DNA from: a bacterium
GTDB lineage: Bacteria > UBA10199 > DSSB01
Length of the DNA stretch: 54,607 nt
Direction of reading: 5' to 3'
Assembly: GCA_035281585.1 (NCBI GenBank)
Contig: DATEDP010000117.1
Coordinates: forward strand, 1 to 54,607
Shown: piece after piece, positions 1-7,813 of the stretch
Position numbering within the stretch: the first letter of the stretch is position 1
Layout of the letters: each line of letters begins with the position of its first letter
The notes under the pieces: model-generated
Databases searched by the model: none
What the model was told of the DNA's origin: nothing
The model's input: only the letters and a program-made list of their open reading frames with translations
Program-made: the position numbers and the translations under genes

Positions 1-16
1 GAATAAGGAGGAAAGA

Positions 17-490
17 ATGTCTAAACCCCTAACCCTCAAGACCCTGCTGGCCTTCCTGCCGCTGCTGACGGGGATCTCCGGCGCTTTCGCCCAGGCGCCG
101 GATTTCCCGCCGCCTCCCCGCCATCCGCCCGACTTGACGAAAGCCCCCTTCGTCGCGGAGCTCGGGCTCAGCGAAGAGCAGAAGACTCAAATTCAGAAAG
201 TCCAGGAGCAGTCCCGAAGCAACTTCGAGGAAAGACAGAAGAGCGTCCAAGAGGCCAGAGCGAGCCTGGATCAGGCTATGGACGGGTCCGCAACCGAGGC
301 CGTCATTTGGGAGCGATTCGAAGCGCTGCAAAAGCTCCAAAGCGAGATGAAACGGGAGGGATTTCGCCAAGCGCTCGCGATTCGCCAGATATTGACGCCC
401 GAACAGCGAAAAAAATTCAGCGAGCTACGCAAAAAAAGATTCGAGGAATTCCGGCGAAAGCACCCGGATATGCCGCCGCCTCCACCTTAA
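17..490 (+). CDS. Periplasmic LTxxQ-motif protein (Spy/CpxP/CnrX-like)
   Basis: 157-residue exported protein. Residues 1-26 form a signal peptide ending at AFAQ-A, followed by a Pro-rich stretch and a long charged helical region. Two LTxxQ-type motifs are visible, LSEEQ near residue 50 and LTPEQ near residue 125, the hallmark of the Spy/CpxP/ZraP/CnrX family of periplasmic chaperones and metal sensors. The C-terminus is Lys/Arg-rich and ends in a Pro run. The start is supported by a strong AGGAGGAAAG ribosome site just upstream. It lies 16 bases before an ECF sigma factor gene that itself overlaps a membrane anti-sigma gene, so a sensing role like that of CnrX is likely. A general holdase role like Spy is the alternative. 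Family assignment is good; the ligand is unknown. Confidence 0.85.
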   Translation: MSKPLTLKTLLAFLPLLTGISGAFAQAPDFPPPPRHPPDLTKAPFVAELGLSEEQKTQIQKVQEQSRSNFEERQKSVQEARASLDQAMDGSATEAVIWERFEALQKLQSEMKREGFRQALAIRQILTPEQRKKFSELRKKRFEEFRRKHPDMPPPPP

Positions 491-506
491 GCAAACCGGC
501 TCAACC

Positions 507-1043
507 ATGCAGGAAGACGTCGACGAAAAAATTCGCCGGATCACGGAAGGACGGCTTCAAAACTTCCGCCAGCTTTACGAGGAATATCGAAATCTCGTCC
601 GGCGGGCGATGTTTCGCCTGACCCCTCGACCTCTGCTGGACGACTTGGTGCAAGAGGCATTCTTGAAAATTTGGCGCGGCTTGCCTCGTTTCGAGGGCCG
701 CTGTGAGCTTAAAATTTGGATCTACCGCATCGTACGGAATGTCGCCGTCGACGGCTTGCGCCGCCAACCCCCTCCTTCTCAAGCCTGGGAGGAAGAACAG
801 GGGACGGATCAAGAGCCCGAGGCACCGCGGCTCGCACAAAATGAGATCCGGCGCTTGCTGGCCGGCTTCGATATGGATCAACGGGACGTGATTGTATTAT
901 TCTACATGGAAGAGTTGAGCATCCAGGAAATCTCGGAGGTCTTGAATCTGCCGATCGGGACCGTCAAATCGCGTTTGCACCGGGCGCGGGAGAAGCTACG
1001 GCAGCTTATGGAGGACATTGAAGAAAGCCATGGATCGCCCTGA
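507..1043 (+). CDS. ECF-type RNA polymerase sigma factor
   Basis: 178 residues, usual length for an extracytoplasmic-function sigma-70 factor. Region 2 is visible at about residues 20-95, with the conserved DDLVQEAFLKIWR and IYRIVRNVAVDGLRR segments. Region 4 is at about 115-175 and holds a helix-turn-helix with LSIQEISEVLNLPIGTVKSRLHRAREKL. An acidic linker joins them. It directs RNA polymerase to a stress regulon, presumably including its own operon. The stop codon lies inside the next gene, a small single-pass membrane protein that is the likely anti-sigma factor, and a periplasmic LTxxQ protein precedes it. The order sensor, sigma, anti-sigma resembles the components of the cnrYXH metal-response system, but the inducer cannot be read from sequence. 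Confidence 0.93.
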   Translation: MQEDVDEKIRRITEGRLQNFRQLYEEYRNLVRRAMFRLTPRPLLDDLVQEAFLKIWRGLPRFEGRCELKIWIYRIVRNVAVDGLRRQPPPSQAWEEEQGTDQEPEAPRLAQNEIRRLLAGFDMDQRDVIVLFYMEELSIQEISEVLNLPIGTVKSRLHRAREKLRQLMEDIEESHGSP

Positions 1044-1386
1044 AGAAAACCCTGATCTTGATCGCAAAATCGGAAGCTTCCTGCGCCGGGATTCAAGCGA
1101 GGTGCCGTCGGCGCCCGCCAACGAATACCACCGAATCCTTAAGCGCATCGAGGGCCGCTCCGGCTACTTCGCCAAGCTTTCCTGGATGTGGCGTCTGGCC
1201 TTCCCCCTCGCCGCCTTGGTCTTGGCGCTCTTTCTCTACTTGCCCCGACCCTCGGTTTCTCCGGACCTGAGTTCCTCCGCCGAAAGCTATGGGGGATATG
1301 GCATTTTCATTCCTTCTGAAAAAGCGGCTAACGAAACCCCCGGCGAAGACTGGATATTGCTCGCTGAAATCGTCAGCCGCCCTTGA
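1030..1386 (+). CDS. Probable membrane anti-sigma factor
   Basis: 118 residues from the ATG at 1030, overlapping the sigma gene by 14 bases. A TTG four codons earlier (1018) is a less likely start. The first 60 residues are charged and would lie in the cytoplasm. One hydrophobic segment (about residues 60-75, LAFPLAALVLALFLYL) follows, then a short periplasmic tail of about 40 residues. Size, topology and overlap with the sigma gene match single-pass anti-sigma factors of the CnrY type. No zinc-binding HxxxCxxC motif is present. I infer that it holds the sigma factor at the membrane until a signal, possibly relayed by the upstream LTxxQ protein, releases it. No specific family is recognised from sequence alone. 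Confidence 0.7.
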   Translation: MDRPEENPDLDRKIGSFLRRDSSEVPSAPANEYHRILKRIEGRSGYFAKLSWMWRLAFPLAALVLALFLYLPRPSVSPDLSSSAESYGGYGIFIPSEKAANETPGEDWILLAEIVSRP

Positions 1387-1426
1387 AGGAGCGCAATTTT
1401 TTCTCCTTGACCCCCGGGTGCGGCCA

Positions 1427-1445
1427 GGGGAGATTGAATCTCCCC
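1427..1445 (+). promoter_or_regulatory. Perfect hairpin just before the malic enzyme start codon
   Basis: GGGGAGAT, loop TGA, ATCTCCCC: an 8-bp perfect stem ending one base before the ATG at 1447. The 5' arm contains the only Shine-Dalgarno-like sequence (GGGGAG), so folding would mask the ribosome site. An upstream C-run at 1411-1415 could pair with the same G-run and compete with the hairpin. Translational control is inference. Confidence 0.5.
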
Positions 1446-1446
1446 T

Positions 1447-2775
1447 ATGTCCAATCAGAAGCTGATCCGCACCTTACGTTGCAAAAATCGTAAATTTATC
1501 GGGGTCTTATCCAAGCTGATCTCCACCATCTCGCAAATGGGCGGGGACATCGGCAATATCTCGACGGTCAGCTTCGGCGAGCTGCACAACATCCGAGACG
1601 TCACCATCATCGTCAACGACGAGGACCACCTAAGCGCCATCGTCAGCGCGGTCCGCAAGATTCCCGAGGTCGAGCTCGAATCGGTGATCGACGAGGTCCT
1701 CGAGCTCCATCGCGGCGGCAAGCTGCTGATGCGGCCTAAATTTCCCATCCAGTCGATCGAGGATCTGCGCAAGGTCTACACACCGGGCGTGGCCAGCGTC
1801 TGCAAGCTGCTCAAGGAAGACCCTTCTCAAGTCGAAATCTACACCACCATCGGCAAGACCGTCGCCCTCTGCACCAACGGCAGCCGGGTCCTGGGTCTGG
1901 GCAATCTCGGCGCCGTCGCCTCGATGCCGGTGATGGAGGGCAAGGCCGCCCTCTTCCAGCAATTCTCCGGCCTCCACATGGTTCCGATCCTGATCAACAC
2001 CCTCGACGTCAACCGCTTCGTCGACGCGGTCGAGACCATCTCCTCGACCTTCGCCGCGATCCAGCTCGAGGACATCCGCACCCCCGATTGCTACGAGGTC
2101 GAGGCCAAGCTGATCGAGCGGCTGAAGATCCCGGTCATGCACGACGACCAGCACGGCACCGCCACCGTGGCCCTGGCTTCGCTGATCAACGCCTGCCGGA
2201 TGGGCGGGCTGGACCTGCGCAACGCCAAGGTCGGCCAGATCGGCCTCGGGGCCGCCGGGTCGGCCATCGCCAACCTCATCATGAAATACACCGGCAACCC
2301 GGTCTACGGCAGCGACGTCAACGTCGAGGCCAAGAAGCGCTTCGAGACGCTGGGCGGGATCAACACCGACTTGAAGGACCTGCTGCGCCAATGCCAAGTG
2401 GTCGTCGCGACCACCGGGCTCCCCGGCCTGATCAAGCCGGAGGACGTCCAGAAGGGCCAGGTCATCTTGGCGCTATCGAATCCCTTCCCCGAGATCACCA
2501 TCGCCGAGGCCCTCTCGGCCGGCGCCGCCTTCGCCAGCGACGGCAGCCGGGTCAACAACTTGATCGGCTTCCCCGGCATTTTCCGCGGCGCGCTCGACGC
2601 CCACGCGATGCGCTTCACGCCCGAGATCTTCATCGCCGCCGCCCTCGCCATCGTCGGCCAAACGCCCGAGCAGGAGCTCATCCCCGATCCGCTCGACCCG
2701 CTGGTCCATGCGGCGGTCGCCAAGGCCGTGGCCAAGGCCGCGGTCCAGGCCCGGGTGACCCGGGATTTCCTCTAA
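1447..2775 (+). CDS. Malic enzyme with N-terminal ACT domain
   Basis: 442-residue cytoplasmic enzyme that oxidatively decarboxylates malate to pyruvate with reduction of NAD or NADP. Residues 1-80 form an ACT-type regulatory domain (start LIRTLRCKNRKFIGVLSKLI). The malic enzyme N-domain follows, with YTPGVASVC near 110, the metal-site region with ED and the DDQHGTATVALASL motif near 235. A Rossmann NAD(P) domain with GLGAAGSAIANL follows near 270. The ACT domain suggests allosteric control by an amino acid or other small ligand; this form is known among bacterial malic enzymes. The gene stands alone between the sigma operon and mtnB and is preceded by a hairpin. A second malic enzyme without ACT is encoded at 27155, so the two isoforms probably differ in regulation or cofactor. 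Confidence 0.93.
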   Translation: MSNQKLIRTLRCKNRKFIGVLSKLISTISQMGGDIGNISTVSFGELHNIRDVTIIVNDEDHLSAIVSAVRKIPEVELESVIDEVLELHRGGKLLMRPKFPIQSIEDLRKVYTPGVASVCKLLKEDPSQVEIYTTIGKTVALCTNGSRVLGLGNLGAVASMPVMEGKAALFQQFSGLHMVPILINTLDVNRFVDAVETISSTFAAIQLEDIRTPDCYEVEAKLIERLKIPVMHDDQHGTATVALASLINACRMGGLDLRNAKVGQIGLGAAGSAIANLIMKYTGNPVYGSDVNVEAKKRFETLGGINTDLKDLLRQCQVVVATTGLPGLIKPEDVQKGQVILALSNPFPEITIAEALSAGAAFASDGSRVNNLIGFPGIFRGALDAHAMRFTPEIFIAAALAIVGQTPEQELIPDPLDPLVHAAVAKAVAKAAVQARVTRDFL

Positions 2776-2851
2776 ATTCCTTGACCTCGGCCCCTCAGAC
2801 CCACCATGCTTGCTCCGAGGGAGCGGGTAATGCGGGATTCTTCACAAGAAA

Positions 2852-3475
2852 ATGGATAAGACCGAGCCGTTCCAGCAGGCCGCCCAAGCCATGATCGAGG
2901 CCGGCAAATTTCTCTTTGCCTCCGGCTGGTCCTCGGCCACCAGCAGCAATTATTCGACCCGCTTGGACGACGAGCTCATTGCCATCACGGTTTCCGGAAA
3001 GCATAAAGGCCGGCTAACCTCCGACGACATCATGCTGGTCGATCTCGCCGGCCGCCCGGTAGCCACCGACAAAAAACCCTCCGCCGAAACCATGTTGCAC
3101 ACCTCGCTTTACGCCCGCGACCGAAGCATCGGCGCCGTTTTGCACACTCATTCGGTCCATGCGACCGTCCTTTCGCGCCTGAGCGCCCCGAATCCGTTGC
3201 GAATCCGCGATTATGAAATGCAAAAAGCCTTTTCCGGCATCACGACCCATGCCTGCGAAATTTGCATCCCGATCTTTGACAACACCCAGAACATCGCCGC
3301 CTTGGCCGCCGAAGTCGAAAATTACCTGCAAAACCATGAAAATGTTTTCGCCTACCTCATCAAAGGACACGGCCTGTACACCTGGGGCCAAACGATGGAA
3401 GATGCCTTGCGCCACGTCGAAGCTTTGGAATTTTTATTCAGTTGCGAATTAACGTCTCGGAGCCTGCAAAGATGA
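2852..3475 (+). CDS. mtnB: Methylthioribulose-1-phosphate dehydratase
   Basis: 207 residues, class II aldolase/adducin fold, usual MtnB length. It dehydrates 5-methylthioribulose-1-phosphate to the diketone intermediate of methionine salvage. Zinc ligands are visible as His98 and His100 in the HTHS motif, with a further His in GHGLYTWG near residue 173. GWSSATSSNYS near residues 25-35 fits the substrate-phosphate loop. The stop codon overlaps the start of mtnD by an ATGA junction, so the two are translationally coupled. It is the first gene of mtnB-mtnD-mtnC. The usual partners for earlier steps (mtnA, and mtnN or mtnK) are not in the window. Confidence 0.93.
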   Translation: MDKTEPFQQAAQAMIEAGKFLFASGWSSATSSNYSTRLDDELIAITVSGKHKGRLTSDDIMLVDLAGRPVATDKKPSAETMLHTSLYARDRSIGAVLHTHSVHATVLSRLSAPNPLRIRDYEMQKAFSGITTHACEICIPIFDNTQNIAALAAEVENYLQNHENVFAYLIKGHGLYTWGQTMEDALRHVEALEFLFSCELTSRSLQR

Positions 3476-3984
3476 GCGAATTGCGCATTTATCACGAAAG
3501 CACGCCGACCCAAGCCCGGAAAATTTTCACCCGACATGGCGACGTCGCCGAGACCTTGAAAGCGGTGGGAATTCGTTTTGAGCGATGGGACGCCGGGCAA
3601 AGCCTCACCGAAACTTCGACCGGCGAGGAAATTATCGCCGCTTACCGGGATTGCATCGAGCGATTGAAGTCCGCCTGCGGCTTTCGGGCGGTTGACGTCA
3701 TCCGGATGTTTCCCGAGCACCCCGAGAAGGACGCGCTGCGGGCCAAGTTTTTGCGCGAGCACATCCACACCGAAGACGAAATCCGCTTCTTTGTCGAAGG
3801 CGGCGGCTTGTTTTTCCTGCATATCGGCGAGCACATTTACGCGGTGGACTGCGAAAAATCCGACCTTATCAGCGTGCCGGCCGGCACCAAACATTGGTTC
3901 GATGCCGGCCCAAATCCCCATTTCACCGCGATTCGTTTTTTCACCAACCCCGAGGGCTGGGTGGCCCAATACACCGACCCGTGA
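3472..3984 (+). CDS. mtnD: Acireductone dioxygenase
   Basis: 170 residues from the ATG at 3472, which overlaps the mtnB stop (ATGA). A longer in-frame reading from a TTG at 3442 is rejected. This cupin enzyme oxidises acireductone to the keto acid precursor of methionine plus formate (Fe form) or to the off-pathway CO-releasing products (Ni form). The metal ligands are all present and in register with the known family: His97, His99 and Glu103 in HIHTEDE, and His141 in KHWFDAG. The sequence cannot decide between Fe and Ni. The stop codon overlaps the mtnC start. Confidence 0.95.
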   Translation: MSELRIYHESTPTQARKIFTRHGDVAETLKAVGIRFERWDAGQSLTETSTGEEIIAAYRDCIERLKSACGFRAVDVIRMFPEHPEKDALRAKFLREHIHTEDEIRFFVEGGGLFFLHIGEHIYAVDCEKSDLISVPAGTKHWFDAGPNPHFTAIRFFTNPEGWVAQYTDP

Positions 3985-4670
3985 TTCAAGCGATACTGAC
4001 AGATATCGAAGGCACGACCACCGACATCCGCTTCGTCCATGATGTTTTATTTCCCTATGCCCAGCGGCATTTGGGGGCTTTCATCGAAAAGCGCCGCGAC
4101 GACCCCGAGGTTCGCGAAATTTTACAGGCGGTCAAGCGGCATATCGGCCAGCCCGCCGCCGATGAAGCAACCGCGCTTGCCACTCTGCTGAAATGGATGG
4201 AAGAGGATTCAAAAATCACCCCCTTAAAGCTCCTGCAAGGAATTCTGTGGCGGGAGGCTTATGAACGGGGGGATTTTCGAGGCCACGTTTACCGGGATGC
4301 CTATGAGAAATTGCAGGCATGGCGCGCCCAAGGCTTGGCCATTTACATTTTCTCCTCCGGCTCGGTCGAGGCTCAAAAACTACTCTTCCGACACAGTGCC
4401 TTCGGCGACTTGACAGCGCTGTTCTCCGGCTATTTCGATACCCAGATCGGCGCCAAACGGGAAGTCGAAGCCTACCAAAAAATCACGGCTCGGATCGGCC
4501 TCCCGGCCGCTCACATTTTATTTTTATCCGACGTAAAAGCCGAGCTGGACGCGGCCCAGACCGCGGGCCTGCGGACATGCTGGGTCCTGAGGAGCGCCCC
4601 GGCGCCGGGGCTCAGCGAGCATCCCATCGTGCGGAGCTTCGGGGAAATCGACCTTAGCCTTATTTCTTAA
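3981..4670 (+). CDS. mtnC: Enolase-phosphatase E1 (acireductone synthase)
   Basis: 229 residues from a GTG at 3981 that overlaps the mtnD stop codon (GTGA). An open frame extends upstream but carries no family similarity. It is a HAD-superfamily enzyme that enolises 2,3-diketo-5-methylthiopentyl-1-phosphate and then removes the phosphate to give acireductone. HAD motif I is LTDIEGTTTDI (nucleophile Asp8 and Glu10), motif II is FSSGS near residue 125, and motif III/IV is LFLSDVKAELDAA near 180. Being bifunctional, it replaces the separate MtnW and MtnX enzymes. The order of mtnB, mtnD and mtnC with 4-base overlaps is a compact operon. Confidence 0.94.
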   Translation: MIQAILTDIEGTTTDIRFVHDVLFPYAQRHLGAFIEKRRDDPEVREILQAVKRHIGQPAADEATALATLLKWMEEDSKITPLKLLQGILWREAYERGDFRGHVYRDAYEKLQAWRAQGLAIYIFSSGSVEAQKLLFRHSAFGDLTALFSGYFDTQIGAKREVEAYQKITARIGLPAAHILFLSDVKAELDAAQTAGLRTCWVLRSAPAPGLSEHPIVRSFGEIDLSLIS

Positions 4671-4716
4671 AAAATAGTCCGAAACTTTCCTTCGGCCTAG
4701 GCGATAGGCTGTCCAT

Positions 4717-4744
4717 CAACGCATCATTCCACCCAACGCATCAT
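4717..4744. repeat. 11-bp direct repeat upstream of lipoprotein gene
   Basis: CAACGCATCAT occurs at 4717-4727 and again at 4734-4744, 17 bases apart start to start, ending 14 bases before the ATG at 4759. It could be a tandem regulator site or a chance duplication. Confidence 0.35.
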
Positions 4745-4758
4745 GGAAAGGGGCCTTC

Positions 4759-5229
4759 ATGTTGCCAATTATCCTTTTCGGGTCCGTCGCCGCGCTGTTC
4801 CTGGCCGGATGCGACGAGAAAAAATCGAAAAAAACCGAGATTAGCGCCGAGCCGGCGCCATCCCAAGCCAGCCGAAAACCCAAGGTTTTACTCGACGAAA
4901 AAGCCGAGAGCTTCTTGAAGGGCCTGGAAAGCTCGCGTTCCGGCGACTGCGAAACCCGGCAGACGCAGTCCCGAAGAGCCCAGTGGGCCACGATCAGCCG
5001 AATGGTCGGGGCCTCTTACCAAGAGGGCTCGCGAAAATTCAGCCTTTACACCGATGAAAGCCATGATCTTTCCTTGATCCAGTCGCTCTCGACCTATCTC
5101 AAGGAAAAGCACCCCGAGGCCGAGGTCGGCACCGAATTGGGATCGCTCCCGAAGGGCGCCAGCTTCGGCCGGGCTCACAAGGGCACCCTGGTCTACTCGA
5201 TCGCCACGCCTGATTGCCCCAACAATTGA
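4759..5229 (+). CDS. Small lipoprotein of unknown function
   Basis: 156 residues. A short hydrophobic leader ends in a lipobox, LAGC, with Cys18 as the lipidated residue. It is followed by a Lys-rich and then Pro/Ala-rich linker to about residue 45. The rest is a soluble, charged domain with two further Cys residues (in SGDCETR and near the C-terminus in TPDCPNN) that could form a disulfide. Asp and Glu directly after the lipid Cys (CDE) would favour inner-membrane retention by the enterobacterial rule, which may not hold here. No family is recognised. It stands alone between mtnC and the carboxyltransferase gene. Confidence 0.75.
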   Translation: MLPIILFGSVAALFLAGCDEKKSKKTEISAEPAPSQASRKPKVLLDEKAESFLKGLESSRSGDCETRQTQSRRAQWATISRMVGASYQEGSRKFSLYTDESHDLSLIQSLSTYLKEKHPEAEVGTELGSLPKGASFGRAHKGTLVYSIATPDCPNN

Positions 5230-5263
5230 GCGGAGGCGGCCCCCGAATTCCTGCGCAATTTCC

Positions 5264-5292
5264 TTGACCGCGCCGGCCCTACAATCTAGATC
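5264..5292 (+). promoter_or_regulatory. Possible sigma-70 promoter for pccB
   Basis: TTGACC at 5264-5269, a 17-base spacer and TAGATC at 5287-5292, 39 bases before the ATG at 5331. The -35 is good and the -10 weak. A TACAAT at 5280-5285 looks better but lies only 10 bases from the TTGACC. Confidence 0.35.
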
Positions 5293-5330
5293 GGCATCGC
5301 CTAGAATCCGAATTTTCCAAGGGATTTACC

Positions 5331-6884
<1,554 letters not shown>

Positions 6885-6889
6885 AGGCA

Positions 6890-6984
6890 GCCCCCTCTCC
6901 CCTGCCCCTCTCCCACAAGGGGAGAGGGAAGATCTTGCCCTCCCCCCTCGCGGGGGAGGGTGGCCGAAGGCCGGGAGAGGGGGC
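6890..6984. repeat. Multi-hairpin palindromic repeat element
   Basis: A 95-base element with perfect 12-bp terminal inverted repeats (GCCCCCTCTCCC at 6890-6901 and its complement at 6973-6984). Internal hairpins are CCCTCTCCC/GGGAGAGGG, CCCTCCCCC/GGGGGAGGG and GGCC/GGCC. It fills the space between convergent genes ending at 6884 and 6992 and may also stop transcription in both directions, though no T-run follows. It resembles dispersed palindromic or MITE-like repeats of GC-rich genomes. Confidence 0.75.
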
Positions 6985-6991
6985 TCTCAAA

Positions 6992-7678
6992 CTATTTCGA
7001 AGCTCGGAAGCAGCACTGGGCCTTCGAGCCGTATTTCATCGGAGGATTGTCTTTCCACTTATCGCGGGTGATCACGACCTCGCCGCGATGCTCGGTGAAG
7101 TCGAGGGTGCAGGGACCTTGCTTGGTTGCGGGAAAAGCCGGCGGGCCTTCCTCGTCCCATGAGCAGGTATAGGCGAGGTCGGGCGGGTTAGCCATGGAGT
7201 TGCAGACGTTCTTGCTCTCGCTGCCGACATGGGCTTTGAAGCCGGTGACGCAGAGCTTGTCTTCCATCTTCTCCAGGGTTTCCTGGTCGTAGACCGTCCG
7301 AGGCTTCTCTTCCTTGACCACGACCACCGGTTGCGGCGGCGGAGCGACCGTCGTGGTTGTCGAGGTCGTGGTGGTCTCCTCGACCTTGGTCGCCGTCTTC
7401 GCGGGCTTTGCCGCCGGCTTCGGCGCCGGCGCCTTCTTGGTTGTCACTGGGACCTTGGTGGTGCTGGTCGTCGTCGAGGTGGTGCTAGTTGTCGAGCTGC
7501 CTGGCGCCGGCTGGGGAGCGGAAGGTGGAGCTGAGATCGTTGTCGTCGTCGAAGTGCCGGGACCCGAGGTGGTGGTCGTCGTTGCGGTCCCTGGAGTTTG
7601 CTGAGCCACGGCGCTACCCGACAGGAAAGCGGCCACGCTCAATCCGTAAAGAGCCGTTATGAAAGGTTTTCTAGTCAT
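6992..7678 (-). CDS. Secreted mucin-like Thr/Pro-rich protein with Cys-rich C-terminal domain
   Basis: 228 residues from the ATG at 7678. Residues 1-25 are a signal peptide (cleavage near SAVA-QQ). Residues 26-130 are low-complexity: runs of Thr and Ser broken by Pro, Ala and Lys, including two TTTTT/STTTT-type tracts and an Ala/Pro/Lys stretch, like a mucin or cell-wall linker. The last 85 residues are compositionally normal and hold six Cys (ending in a CC pair), probably a disulfide-stabilised domain. The underlying DNA is a long run of imperfect GTC/GTG/GTT triplets. No catalytic family is recognised. It lies on the opposite strand between pccB and accC and is unlikely to be part of the carboxylase. 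A surface or adhesive role is only a guess. Confidence 0.75.
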   Translation of the reverse strand: MTRKPFITALYGLSVAAFLSGSAVAQQTPGTATTTTTSGPGTSTTTTISAPPSAPQPAPGSSTTSTTSTTTSTTKVPVTTKKAPAPKPAAKPAKTATKVEETTTTSTTTTVAPPPQPVVVVKEEKPRTVYDQETLEKMEDKLCVTGFKAHVGSESKNVCNSMANPPDLAYTCSWDEEGPPAFPATKQGPCTLDFTEHRGEVVITRDKWKDNPPMKYGSKAQCCFRASK

Positions 7679-7813
7679 AGATCCTCTCGTCGCCCCGTCA
7701 CCGGTCAAAGGCAAAAGCCTCGACAAGCCGGGCAAAGGGGATCCGACTTCCAAGCTTAACAAAAAATTTACGTTGAAATTTGGAAATTTTTTATCTCTAA
7801 GGGACCGAGCCCC

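Noticed and set aside
3442..3472. Upstream TTG start for the acireductone dioxygenase
   Set aside because: It would add residues unlike the family and lacks a ribosome site; the ATGA coupling at 3472 gives the standard N-terminus and metal-ligand numbering.
4695..4709. GCCTA-GGCGA-TAGGC hairpin after mtnC as a terminator
   Set aside because: The stem is only 5 bp and no T-run follows.
5264..5285. TTGACC and TACAAT as a promoter pair before pccB
   Set aside because: The spacer is only 10 bases; the weaker TAGATC at 17 bases is preferred.
7679..7813. Possible cyclic-di-GMP (GEMM) riboswitch before accC or the mucin-like gene
   Set aside because: GGCAAAAGCC and GGGCAAAGGGG resemble parts of the motif, but the order, the GNRA-receptor helix and the second hairpin do not fit on either strand.
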